Shown piece by piece: positions 24,428-32,421 of a stretch of 64,000 nucleotides of DNA. Source of the DNA: Alkalihalobacillus sp. CinArs1. GTDB lineage: Bacteria > Bacillota > Bacilli > Bacillales > Guptibacillaceae. The notes beneath the pieces were generated by a model, which saw only the letters and a list, made by a program, of their open reading frames with translations, searched no databases and had not been told where the DNA came from. A program made the translations under genes and the position numbers. The stretch's first letter is position 1; every line of letters starts with the position of its first letter. Where the stretch lies: assembly GCF_947387515.1 (NCBI RefSeq), contig NZ_CANDOB010000002.1:806001-870000 (forward strand). Reading direction: 5' to 3'.

Positions 24428-25441
24428 TTGAACAACCGATATGGAAAGCGTAGAAGAAAGAGAAGATTAAAAAGAAGCGTTATCCTCGTATTATCACTGC
24501 TCTTAATCGGAGTCACCGGCTATGGGGGTTACTTATTTTATAAAGTTTCAACGGTTTCAAAACAGTCTGTGATGGAGCCGGATAGAGGGGCACAATCCAC
24601 TTTAAGAGAAGAGGGTGTGGACATCGGGAAAGACCATTTCTCTGTTCTGCTTCTTGGTGTGGATGATCGAGAAGCATCATCTGATGGGAGAAGCGATGCG
24701 ATGATGGTCGCTACGTTTAACCAGGATGATAAGTCGATGAAGTTATTGAGTATCCCTCGAGACTCATATGTCGAAATACCAGGGCAGGGGATGGATAAAA
24801 TCACACATGCTCATGCATATGGTGGCATCGATTTAACGATCCAAACGGTTGAAGGGATGCTCGGCATTCCGATCGATGAAGTGGTCCGAGTCAATTTCGA
24901 TGCGTTCAAAACGGTTATCGATGAGATCGGTGGCATCGATGTTGCGATCGAGAAACAAAGTATTGTGGATCAATTATATAAAGAATCAAAAGGTGAGGTG
25001 GCCTTAAAAGTCGGGCAAAATACGCTCGATGGAAAAGAGGCATTGGCATTCGCAAGAACTCGTAAAGCGGATTCTGATCTTATGCGTGGACAGCGACAGA
25101 TGGAAGTTATTACGTCTTCGATCGATAAACTAAGTTCGCTTTCGTCTATTCCAAAGTACGGTGGCGTACTCGAGCGTATAGGTGAAAACCTCACGATGAG
25201 CATGACGTTTAAAGAAGCACTAAGTCTTTATCCGTTTATTTCAAACCTTGATTCGATCGATAAGATTCAGCTTTCAGGTGAAAATTATCAACCCGGCTCC
25301 ACCTACTATTTAAAGTTAGATGAACCAACTCTAAGTAATGCAAGAATGGAGTTAAGGGATCATTTGGATATTGAAGGAGCGAGCGATAGCTTAAATGCGA
25401 TCGAACATCAAGATGAGGAAAATAAAGAAGGTCACAGTTGA
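24428..25441 (+). CDS. LytR-CpsA-Psr (LCP) family wall-polymer ligase
   Basis: A 337-residue membrane-anchored enzyme. The N terminus is strongly basic (RYGKRRRKRRLKR), followed by one membrane helix (about 17-37) and an extracellular LCP domain: LLLGVDDREASSDGRSDAMMVA, LLSIPRDSYVEIPG, DKITHAHAYGG, and the later FARTRKADSDLMRGQRQ block. These Arg/Asp residues bind the polyprenyl-pyrophosphate of the substrate. LCP enzymes (TagT/U/V) attach wall teichoic acid or other glycopolymers to peptidoglycan. Start is TTG 24428 with AAAGGGGAA about nine bases before it. Bacilli carry several paralogs, so the exact TagTUV correspondence is open. Confidence 0.93.
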   Translation: MNNRYGKRRRKRRLKRSVILVLSLLLIGVTGYGGYLFYKVSTVSKQSVMEPDRGAQSTLREEGVDIGKDHFSVLLLGVDDREASSDGRSDAMMVATFNQDDKSMKLLSIPRDSYVEIPGQGMDKITHAHAYGGIDLTIQTVEGMLGIPIDEVVRVNFDAFKTVIDEIGGIDVAIEKQSIVDQLYKESKGEVALKVGQNTLDGKEALAFARTRKADSDLMRGQRQMEVITSSIDKLSSLSSIPKYGGVLERIGENLTMSMTFKEALSLYPFISNLDSIDKIQLSGENYQPGSTYYLKLDEPTLSNARMELRDHLDIEGASDSLNAIEHQDEENKEGHS

Positions 25442-25452
25442 TCTCTGATAGC

Positions 25453-25482
25453 AAAGGAGCAGGTAAATAGCCTGCTCTTTTG
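25453..25482 (+). terminator. Terminator after LCP gene
   Basis: An AGCAGG/CCTGCT stem with flanking A and T runs. Confidence 0.75.
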
Positions 25483-25504
25483 TTGTTAACAAAACCAAGA
25501 TAAT

Positions 25505-25650
25505 GTGGTCCCTATGCCGCAGGAGTTTGAATACCTCTTGCTTTCCTGTGGACGAACGCCCGAGCCTCAAAGTGGACAAAAACCGTCCACTCCGAGTCTC
25601 GAACGCCCGTTGGACCACGGGAGTCAAGAGGTATTCACTCCTACTAGAAT
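25505..25650. repeat. Nested palindromic intergenic repeat, about 145 bp
   Basis: GAATACCTCTTG (25529-25540) and CAAGAGGTATTC (25625-25636) are perfect inverted ends, extended by AGGAGT/ACTCCT. Inside, AGTGGAC/GTCCACT (25571-25577, 25585-25591) forms the central hairpin with partly paired CGAGCCTC/GAGTCTCG arms. CGAACGCCCG occurs as a direct repeat on both sides, and GTGGTCC/GGACCAC adds a further pair. No coding frame or transposase is present. It resembles dispersed Bacillaceae repeats or a MITE. Confidence 0.75.
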
Positions 25651-25824
25651 ACATTTAAATCAAATAAAACTTTCCGACCGATTGTGCTAACAAATCTTTC
25701 TTGGCGTTTGATCATTTTAGATAATTTATATCTTTGAAATATAATAACCTTAATGAAATGTGGCGTGGAGTAAAACTCTCCCCATATTTTAGTAAATAGT
25801 TCTTATACCTTTCTCTACAGTATA

Positions 25825-25852
25825 AAGCAGGCATTCAGCCTGCTCTTTTTCT
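25825..25852 (+). terminator. Second GCAGGC/GCCTGC terminator-like hairpin
   Basis: A 7-bp stem AGCAGGC/GCCTGCT and T-rich tail lies 340 bases after a very similar hairpin at 25453. No gene is visible between; an AT-rich stretch with TATAAT near 25740 could start a short RNA ending here. Confidence 0.5.
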
Positions 25853-25920
25853 TTTGAAAGATTACATAGCGATCAATGAGGGTATGAAAATTAAAGACTG
25901 AGAGAAAGGGGAAAAGCGAC

Positions 25921-26766
25921 ATGATGTCTTTTGTTAAGAAACTCGGAAAAGAGATTGGAGAAGATCGGGTAACAAGTCTAGCAGCTGAACTTGCCTACTA
26001 CTTTATGCTATCGATCTTTCCTCTGCTCATATTGGTCATCTCAATCCTCCCATATTTATCGATAGAAAAGCAGGAGGCGGTTGACTTTATTACGAAATTT
26101 GCCCCAGGAGAGATCGGAGGCATCCTGCAGGATAATGTTGTTTCGATTATTAGTGAACCACAGGGAGGGCTGTTAACGGTCGGTATTCTTGGTACGATTT
26201 GGTCTGCCTCAAATGGAATTATGGCGCTTATACGAGCATTGAATTTGGCGTACGATGTGGAAGAAACGAGGTCATTCATCAAAGCTCGCCTTCTTTCCAT
26301 TCTTCTTACGATCGGACTAATTTTAGCGTTTGTTGTTACACTCGTTTTACCTGTATTCGGTGATCTCATCATCGACACTGTAACGAGGTCCTTGTATTTA
26401 CCTGAGTCAACGGAAATCTTGTTTCGAGTTCTTCGCTGGGTCGTAGCAGTAGCCGTTATGGCATTAGTGCTCTCTGTATTGTATCGCTATGCTCCAAATA
26501 AACATTTTCCTCTTAAAGAAGTGTTTGTTGGATCAATCGTTGCTACAATTGGATGGCAGGTGATTTCACTCGCGTTCTCTTTCTATGTAAGTAATTTTGG
26601 GAACTATTCTGCAACGTACGGTAGCCTAGGGGGAGTTATCATCCTTATGTTATGGTTTTATTTAACGGGACTGATACTCCTTGTTGGAGGAGAAATTAAT
26701 GCGCTTATTCATAAGAGAAAAATTGGAATGAGTGCTCCACCAGATGAAAGGCCTTTAGATGTCTAG
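25921..26766 (+). CDS. YihY/BrkB family inner membrane protein (YfkH-like)
   Basis: A 281-residue polytopic protein with about six membrane helices. Family landmarks are DRVTSLAAELAYYFMLSIFPLLILV near the start, the LGTIWSASNGIMALIRALNLAYDVEETRSFIKARLLSI block and the C-terminal YATYGSLGGVIILMLWFYLTGLILLVGGEINALI motif. The family was once annotated as ribonuclease BN, which is wrong; it is a transporter-like protein of unknown substrate. AAAGGGGAAAA precedes tandem ATG codons (25921, 25924). Terminator follows. Confidence 0.92.
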   Translation: MMSFVKKLGKEIGEDRVTSLAAELAYYFMLSIFPLLILVISILPYLSIEKQEAVDFITKFAPGEIGGILQDNVVSIISEPQGGLLTVGILGTIWSASNGIMALIRALNLAYDVEETRSFIKARLLSILLTIGLILAFVVTLVLPVFGDLIIDTVTRSLYLPESTEILFRVLRWVVAVAVMALVLSVLYRYAPNKHFPLKEVFVGSIVATIGWQVISLAFSFYVSNFGNYSATYGSLGGVIILMLWFYLTGLILLVGGEINALIHKRKIGMSAPPDERPLDV

Positions 26767-26789
26767 GTTGAAAACTTGGTTTTATTCTG

Positions 26790-26817
26790 AAGAGTAGGCA
26801 AATGCCTACTCTTTCTT
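26790..26817 (+). terminator. Terminator after yihY-like gene
   Basis: A 10-bp stem AAGAGTAGGC/GCCTACTCTT and T-rich tail. Confidence 0.85.
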
Positions 26818-26821
26818 AGTG

Positions 26822-26847
26822 AAAAAAAAGCCTGCACGGATGCAGGC
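26822..26847 (-). terminator. Terminator of the HMA-like gene
   Basis: On the minus strand, GCCTGCA/TGCAGGC stem followed by eight T, overlapping the gene's last codon. Confidence 0.88.
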
Positions 26848-27056
26848 TATTGTGCAGGCTCGAAGCCGATTCCTTCGATTGTATTGATGATCACGGATAC
26901 GTCGATCGCCTCTTCATCATATTCGATCGATACCATCTCTTCCTTTAAATCAGCTAGAGCTCTTTCCACTCCACTAAGAGAAAGTAGAGCTTGTTCGATT
27001 TCTTGTATACAGTCCTCGCCCTTCATGCCGGCTACTGACACTTTAATTTCGTTCAT
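26847..27056 (-). CDS. Degenerate heavy-metal-associated (CopZ-like) domain protein
   Basis: A 69-residue protein with the full ferredoxin-like HMA fold pattern: MNEIKVSVAGM, helix CIQEIEQALLSLSGVERALADL, strand EMVSIEYDE, helix VIINTIEGIGFEP. The metal motif GMxCxxC is reduced to GMKGEDC, so the first Cys is Gly and only C16 remains. A normal CopZ chaperone binds Cu(I) with both Cys; this protein may bind metal differently, bind as a dimer, or have lost metal binding. It is monocistronic, has its own terminator, and has no copper ATPase or CsoR next to it. Confidence 0.85.
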   Translation of the reverse strand: MNEIKVSVAGMKGEDCIQEIEQALLSLSGVERALADLKEEMVSIEYDEEAIDVSVIINTIEGIGFEPAQ

Positions 27057-27133
27057 ATGGATAAACTCCCTTCAAATTGTTCACTCTTTGCGTAGTTACC
27101 CGATATGAGTGGAGTTTAATCGGCTAGATTGGT

Positions 27134-27259
27134 TTATGGTGTTTTTTTAGAATCCGTTTCGTTAGATAGCTGCTCAAGAGACTTGATCTTGCCGTGAGGA
27201 TTCTGTGCTTCTTTCCGTTTTCGGAATTGACGCTCGCGCTGTCCTTTTGATTGACTCAT
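27134..27259 (-). CDS. Small basic protein, 41 aa
   Basis: A short frame preceded by AAAAGGGGTGATGATGAG. The product is highly basic (SKGQRERQFRKRKEAQNPHGKIKSL), with no Cys or hydrophobic helix. Short proteins with this QNPHGKxKSLEEL-like pattern occur widely in Bacillaceae and have only a DUF label (I believe DUF6254); I cannot confirm that. The function is unknown; the charge suggests nucleic-acid binding. Confidence 0.6.
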   Translation of the reverse strand: MSQSKGQRERQFRKRKEAQNPHGKIKSLEQLSNETDSKKTP

Positions 27260-27318
27260 CTCATCATCACCCCTTTTCAGTTGATGATAATTAACATAGC
27301 CAGAGGACCTTGCTTTTA

Positions 27319-28155
27319 TTAACGTAATTTATGGTTAGAAAGCTGGACGAACGAGAAGCCCTTTTCTCTAAGAAGCGGTACCGCTTCAATCACACCTTGA
27401 GCTGTTCCGCTATTCGGCTGATTCATATGTAATAGGGCAATATCGCCAGGTGAAGCACTCAACAAAGCGGTCTTTACTTGATGACTCGAATAGGTCGCAC
27501 CGGCATCTCCAAGAATAGAGTAGTTCACAACGCTAATCCCCAAGTCATCTGCGATTTCAACTGCCACTTCATCATAATAAGCAGTCCCTGAGCGAAACAT
27601 GTTTGGAGACCGTCCTGTTAGCTCAGTGATTTTTTCATGGTTTTTTGTGATTTCATCAAAAGCTTCACCAACGGAAGAGGTACCATGAATACCCCAGGCA
27701 GTTTGCCCTGTAACGGATAGCGGTTTGTGGTCAGTCCCATGGTTTTCAATTTGGAAAAGTGGATCTTCTGCTAATTCTAGAAACTCCTGCTTGTTTTCTT
27801 CAATCCAGAGGCTGTTCACAAAAAGGGTCGCTGGAACCCGTTCATCCTTTAGATAAGAGAGAAGCTCGTGGTCGATGTCACTTCCGAATGGACCTCCGCA
27901 TGCATCGAACGTCAGCGCAAGTTCACGTTCATTCGTTTGAAAGGACGTTTTCACACCCGTCACATGTTCTCCCCATTCGTTAGGCGTTTTGTTGATGAAG
28001 GTGGAGAGGATCGTTTCTTTATCTTTTAGTGTTGAACGTATTGGGAGCACTTTCTCTTTAGGGATCGTATTTACGATATTGGAATGGAATATAACGTTTT
28101 CCTGGTCACAGCCAACAAGCAAGAAACAAAGTAAAGCGAAAGTCATTTTTTTCAA
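27319..28155 (-). CDS. Polysaccharide deacetylase family lipoprotein
   Basis: A 278-residue carbohydrate esterase family 4 protein with a lipoprotein signal (MKKMTFALLCFLLVGC; lipidated Cys at about residue 16). The NodB-type motifs are ALTFDACGG (catalytic base and metal Asp), a His pair in IENHGTDHKPLS, FRSGTAYYDEVA (motif 3, with Arg), and a final LLHMNQP motif with the catalytic His. TFDAC rather than TFDDG places it in the variant group that includes PdaC-like and archaeal-type deacetylases. It probably removes N-acetyl groups from peptidoglycan or another wall polymer. TTG at 28155 fits the AGGTG site and signal peptide better than upstream GTG/ATG codons. Confidence 0.88.
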   Translation of the reverse strand: MKKMTFALLCFLLVGCDQENVIFHSNIVNTIPKEKVLPIRSTLKDKETILSTFINKTPNEWGEHVTGVKTSFQTNERELALTFDACGGPFGSDIDHELLSYLKDERVPATLFVNSLWIEENKQEFLELAEDPLFQIENHGTDHKPLSVTGQTAWGIHGTSSVGEAFDEITKNHEKITELTGRSPNMFRSGTAYYDEVAVEIADDLGISVVNYSILGDAGATYSSHQVKTALLSASPGDIALLHMNQPNSGTAQGVIEAVPLLREKGFSFVQLSNHKLR

Positions 28156-28205
28156 TATCATCACCTATTTACCAGAATATCACAGGTTTTTAGGAAACGT
28201 TAGAC

Positions 28206-28233
28206 AAAAAAACGCCCCCGGTGGGGACGTTTT
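28206..28233 (-). terminator. Terminator of the purine permease gene
   Basis: On the minus strand an AAAAACG..CCC/GGG..CGTTTTT hairpin with T-rich tail ends just after the permease stop. Confidence 0.75.
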
Positions 28234-28235
28234 TG

Positions 28236-29513
28236 TTAAATTCCGTGGAGGAAGAAGTTGATGAAAAACAAGCTCGCGATTACATACATTGGAACCGGTA
28301 CATCTTTTCCTTTACCAAGCGCTAGCTTCATGAAAGGATAAGCGATGAAACCGAACGCAATTCCGTCAACGATACTGTACGTAAGTGGTATCATCACGAT
28401 GATTAAGAATGCTGGAAAGCCTTCTGAGAAATCCTGCAGCGAAATGTTTTGAATCGACGTGATCATCAAACCACCAATGATAATGAGCACTGGTGCAATC
28501 GCTGAATCAGGAATCATCTTGAAGACAGGTATGAAAAACAGCGAGGTTAAGAACAGTAGTCCTGTCGTCACGGACGTCATGCCTGTTCGACCACCTGCTG
28601 CGATTCCAGAAGCACTCTCTACCGTCGATACAGTCGGGCTTGTTCCGAAAAGTCCAGCTGATATAGCAGAGATCGAGTTCGCTTTGTAGGCTTTTGAGAA
28701 CTTAGACTGATCTGGAAGCAGTCCATGAAGAAGACCCATGTTTTCAAAAACGAGGATCATCGCCATCGAAAACGTTGCGATCCAGAACGGTAATACTAAG
28801 AAGTCTTCAAAAGACATCGCTGCGAAAACCGATGCATATGAACTGAACGAGAAGCCTTCCTGTTGTTGACCTGTTTCGATCAATCCCATGCTCCATGCGA
28901 TAGCAGTTCCGATCAGCATGCTGATCAAGAAATGACCTTTAATGTTTCGAATGAAAAGCAAGGCTGCGATTGCTAATGTTGCAAGCGTTGCAAGAACGTG
29001 GGCTGATCCTATATCTCCGAGTGCAACGAACGTTGAGTCACTCGACACCACGATTCCACCTTTTTGAAGACCGATGAAGGTAAGGAAAAGTCCTATACCA
29101 ACTGTAATTGCTTCTTTAAGTGAAACTGGAATCGCTTTTGAAAGTAACCCTGCTAGTGGTGTGAATGCCGTGATCGCAAACAGAATTCCTGCAATAAACA
29201 CGGAGGCAAGCGCAACTTCCCAGCTTAAGCCCATCGACTGTACCATCGTGAACGTGAAGAACGCATTTACGCCCATTCCTGGAACGAGTATGATCGGTGC
29301 ATTTGCATATAGACCAACGAGCAAACACCCAAAGACCGAGGTGATGACCGTTGCGATCATCCCAGCTTCAAACGGAATGCCTGCATCTGCGAGGATCGAA
29401 GCGTTGACAGCTGCGATGTAAACGATCGTAAAGAACGATGTTAAACCTGCGAGTATCTCCTTTTTCAGTGAAGTATCGTGAGCTTGAAAATCAAAATTAA
29501 TTTTCGTTTTCAC
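28236..29513 (-). CDS. AzgA-type NCS2 purine permease (PbuG/PbuO-like)
   Basis: A 425-residue transporter with 12-14 membrane segments, belonging to the AzgA branch of nucleobase carriers that import hypoxanthine, guanine or adenine with protons. Marker motifs are the start TSLKKEILAGLTSFFTIVYIAAVN, ILVPGMGVNAFFTFTMV, the GTSPTVSTVESASGIAAGGRTGMTSVTTGLLF block and PFMKLA near the end. B. subtilis PbuG and PbuO are the closest known relatives; the choice is not resolvable here. Start is GTG at 29513 after AGAAGGGAA. No purine riboswitch was seen in the 190-base divergent region shared with the next gene. Confidence 0.92.
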   Translation of the reverse strand: MKTKINFDFQAHDTSLKKEILAGLTSFFTIVYIAAVNASILADAGIPFEAGMIATVITSVFGCLLVGLYANAPIILVPGMGVNAFFTFTMVQSMGLSWEVALASVFIAGILFAITAFTPLAGLLSKAIPVSLKEAITVGIGLFLTFIGLQKGGIVVSSDSTFVALGDIGSAHVLATLATLAIAALLFIRNIKGHFLISMLIGTAIAWSMGLIETGQQQEGFSFSSYASVFAAMSFEDFLVLPFWIATFSMAMILVFENMGLLHGLLPDQSKFSKAYKANSISAISAGLFGTSPTVSTVESASGIAAGGRTGMTSVTTGLLFLTSLFFIPVFKMIPDSAIAPVLIIIGGLMITSIQNISLQDFSEGFPAFLIIVMIPLTYSIVDGIAFGFIAYPFMKLALGKGKDVPVPMYVIASLFFINFFLHGI

Positions 29514-29702
29514 TATATTCCCTTCTTACTTTTTTATCCCTCTCCCACCCGTGACTTTGATAAAAATCAAATCACCAAGAAAACAGTATAACAGAGGGAA
29601 GGTACGTTGCCCAGTGGAAAAATTCGTAATGACCGCTCAAGTACCGTTTGTTATGATGGAAAAGGAAGTTTGGAACGTATCACCATGAAATGAGGATTCA
29701 AT

Positions 29703-30983
29703 ATGATGAGAAACACGTTATCTGCTCTTCAATGGGCTGTCTTTATGATTGCAGGATCGATCGTTGCACCAGTTGCGATTGCGAGTTTGTTTCATTTAGA
29801 TCCGACTGCTGCTGCAGGGTTTGTACAGCGAACAATGTTTGTATTAGGAGTAGCAGGAATTCTACAAGTTACCCTAGGTCATCGCCTGCCGATTAATGAA
29901 GGACCTGCCGGATTATGGTGGGGAGTTTTTGTCCTTTACGCGGGATTAAGTGCAACGTTGTTTGGTTCTGAAATCAAAACACTACAAGCACTTGAACTAG
30001 CTATGATCGTAAGTGGAATTCTTTTTATTCTATTGAGCGGGCTAGGACTAGTTGAGAAACTATCAAAACTTTTTACACCTGTTGTAACGGGGGTGTACCT
30101 ATTACTTCTTGTAGCACAGCTCAGCGGGTCTTTTTTAAACGGCATGATGGGAGTTGGCTATTTAAAAGAAGGGCTCGATCTAAGAATTGCAGGTTTGTCA
30201 CTCGTCCTTGTGATTCTATCGATTTGGTTCTCACGCAGAATGCCACCCGTTATTCAGCAATATTCCATCCTGATCCTTATAATGGTAGGGTGGGCGATTT
30301 TTGCTTTGTTAGGCTTAGCTAAACCGGTCATTTTATCAGAAAAGTCACTCTTAAAGCTACCTGAAATCTTTGCTTTTGGTATGCCGATTTGGGACTCCGG
30401 TATGATCGTAACAGCAGCGCTCGTCACGCTATTGCTTCTTACGAACATGATCGCGAGCATCAGGGTAGTCGAAGAGGTATTGAGTAATCTGAATAATGAG
30501 CGGCCGAAGTCTCGGTATAAGCAAGCAGGGTTCATTTCAGGAATCAACCAGCTCCTTGGTGGCGTATTCTCAGCAGTAGGGAGTGTTCCAATATCAGGTG
30601 CTGCTGGATTTATTATCACAACAGGCATTAAAAAGCGGCTTCCGTTTATAATTGGGAGTGCATTAATCGTGCTCATCAGTCTCTTTCCAGCCGTGATGGC
30701 CTTTTTTGCGGCTCTTCCTGAACCTGTAGGGTATGCCGTTATCTTTCTAGTTTTTGTGAAAATGGTGGGAATTGCTTTCAATGAGTTTAATAAGGACACT
30801 TCTGAGGGAAAAGCATTTATAATAGGCATTTCCTTTATGGTTGGTATTGGTACGATGTTCATACCGCCAGAAGCCTTTCAAAACACGCCGCCTATCATGG
30901 CATCAATCTTAAATAATGGTTTAATATTAGGTTCGATCACTGCGATCGTCACTGAGCAAGTGTTGTATAAGAAAAAAGCATAA
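29703..30983 (+). CDS. NCS2 (NAT family) purine/pyrimidine permease
   Basis: A 426-residue nucleobase:cation symporter of the uracil/xanthine type, with about 12-14 membrane helices. The segment INQLLGGVFSAVGSVPISGAAGFIITTGIKKRLPF corresponds to the conserved substrate region of uracil/xanthine carriers, and HRLPINEGPAGLWWGVF to the first signature. It looks closer to the poorly known YwdJ/YbbY-type branch than to PbuX or PyrP; the substrate cannot be assigned. It is divergent from an AzgA-type purine permease, so the region may form a nucleobase-uptake pair. Tandem ATGs at 29703 and 29706 follow GAGGATT. Confidence 0.85.
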   Translation: MMRNTLSALQWAVFMIAGSIVAPVAIASLFHLDPTAAAGFVQRTMFVLGVAGILQVTLGHRLPINEGPAGLWWGVFVLYAGLSATLFGSEIKTLQALELAMIVSGILFILLSGLGLVEKLSKLFTPVVTGVYLLLLVAQLSGSFLNGMMGVGYLKEGLDLRIAGLSLVLVILSIWFSRRMPPVIQQYSILILIMVGWAIFALLGLAKPVILSEKSLLKLPEIFAFGMPIWDSGMIVTAALVTLLLLTNMIASIRVVEEVLSNLNNERPKSRYKQAGFISGINQLLGGVFSAVGSVPISGAAGFIITTGIKKRLPFIIGSALIVLISLFPAVMAFFAALPEPVGYAVIFLVFVKMVGIAFNEFNKDTSEGKAFIIGISFMVGIGTMFIPPEAFQNTPPIMASILNNGLILGSITAIVTEQVLYKKKA

Positions 30984-31067
30984 AGGGTTGCCTATTGTGA
31001 TCATTGTCACAGACTCCGGACGTAAGACTTGGTATGTTTTAAGCAGATCAGGAAAGGAGAATGACGT

Positions 31068-31502
31068 ATGAAACAATATAGTAGAGTCCTGGTTGCTTTT
31101 GACGGATCTGAATTGAGCGTAAAGGCACTCGAGGAATCCATTAAGATGGCTCAGGAGAACCCAGAGCTTCATCTCAACATCGTAACGGCTCTTAATCCTA
31201 CAGCTCAAATCAGTTCAGCGGTCATTTATGCGAGCGTATTGAACGAATTAAGGAAAGATGCTGTTGAGATGTTGGACGAAGTAAGTAAAAGCGTGAAAAA
31301 GCGAATTCCACAGGATGATTTAAGTACGATGGTGCTTGAAGGAAATCCTGGCGAAGAGATCGTCAAGTATGCAGAGGAAAATGAATGTGATCTTATCGTG
31401 ATGGGGAGTAGAGGGCTCAGTGGAATTAAAGAGATCTTCCTTGGTAGCGTAAGTCATAACGTCTTACAGAGAGCAAGCTGCCCCGTACTCGTGATTAAAT
31501 AG
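31068..31502 (+). CDS. Universal stress protein, UspA family
   Basis: A 144-residue USP with the ATP-binding pattern G-x2-G-x9-G-[ST] intact near the C terminus: MGSRGLSGIKEIFLGSVSHNVLQRASCPVLVI. The N-terminal strand is VLVAFDGSELSVKALE. ATP-binding USPs respond to starvation and redox or osmotic stress. AGGAAAGGAG precedes the start. It lies 85 bases after the permease and could be co-transcribed or have its own promoter. Confidence 0.95.
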   Translation: MKQYSRVLVAFDGSELSVKALEESIKMAQENPELHLNIVTALNPTAQISSAVIYASVLNELRKDAVEMLDEVSKSVKKRIPQDDLSTMVLEGNPGEEIVKYAEENECDLIVMGSRGLSGIKEIFLGSVSHNVLQRASCPVLVIK

Positions 31503-31535
31503 GAAATCCCGGCTGATCAGCCGGGGTTTCTTTTA
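31503..31535. terminator. Bidirectional terminator usp / rpiA
   Basis: A 12-bp stem GAAATCCCGGCT/AGCCGGGGTTTC (one mismatch) with T-rich tails; separates convergent genes. Confidence 0.85.
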
Positions 31536-32195
31536 TTCGATAACCGTTACGCCGCCATCGCGACCGATAAAGGCTTGTTCAGCCATTCCGATGAATAGGC
31601 CGTTTTCTACGACACCTGGAATGGCGTTGAGCCACTCATGGAGCTTAGGAGGAGAAGGAATACTGTCGAACGAACAATCCACGATCATATTCTCGTTGTC
31701 TGTAATGAATATTTCTTCTCCGTTCGTTCGTAACTTAGTTCGACAGCCAAGTCTTGTAAGAGCGTCCATCGTCTTCTGATAGCCAAACGGAACTACCTCG
31801 ACTGGAAGGGGGAATGCTCCAAGCTGTCTCACAAGTTTATTTGAATCTGCAACGACGATCATCTTCTTCGAGTGATAGGCGATCATTTTCTCACGGAGTA
31901 GTGCGCCACCGCCACCTTTAATAAGCGTTAGCTGCCCATCCAGTTCATCAGCACCATCGATCGTTAAGTCGATCTTCTCTACCTCACCTAACGTGACGAG
32001 TGGAATGCCATGCTCACGAGCTAATAATTCTGTTTGTTTAGATGTTGGGATACCTGTGATCGAAAGGCCATCCTTTACCATTGATGCAAGCTCCAATATT
32101 GTATAATGAACAGTACTCCCCGTTCCGAGGCCGACGACCATTCCATCTTGAACGAGGTGAGCAGCACGCTCACCAGCTACTTTTTTCTCATTCAC
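31533..32195 (-). CDS. rpiA: Ribose-5-phosphate isomerase A
   Basis: A 220-residue RpiA that interconverts ribose 5-phosphate and ribulose 5-phosphate in the pentose phosphate pathway. The signature VVGLGTGSTVHYTILEL (phosphate loop), DLTIDGADELD (catalytic Asp) and LIKGGGGALLREKMIA (with catalytic Glu/Lys) are all present. The start is GTG at 32195, with AAGGAGTGA five bases upstream; an in-frame upstream extension to 32372 has no homology. Bacilli more often use RpiB (YwlF), so an RpiA is worth noting. It diverges from gnd, the previous pathway step. Confidence 0.96.
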   Translation of the reverse strand: MNEKKVAGERAAHLVQDGMVVGLGTGSTVHYTILELASMVKDGLSITGIPTSKQTELLAREHGIPLVTLGEVEKIDLTIDGADELDGQLTLIKGGGGALLREKMIAYHSKKMIVVADSNKLVRQLGAFPLPVEVVPFGYQKTMDALTRLGCRTKLRTNGEEIFITDNENMIVDCSFDSIPSPPKLHEWLNAIPGVVENGLFIGMAEQAFIGRDGGVTVIE

Positions 32196-32421
32196 TCTAG
32201 TCACTCCTTTTTTGTTACCTTCTTTTATTTTCCCATTCATTCTAAAATTACTCACACTGAGGTTGTAACCTTTGCACCAAAAGCATGAAAGACGTATAAT
32301 GCATACTGTCAGGCTGTATGAGTAACCGTAAGGCGTGCATACTATAAAACACTGTTTATGGTATACTTTCAAGTGCAGTCACCCGAGTAGAGTATTACAG
32401 TATAAAGTTGGAGGGTAAAAC

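Noticed and set aside
29514-29702. Purine riboswitch before the AzgA-type permease
   Set aside because: The conserved purine aptamer loops and P1 sequence are not present; only an imperfect short dyad is seen.
30254-30862. 202-residue minus-strand frame
   Set aside because: It is the antisense shadow of the nucleobase permease.
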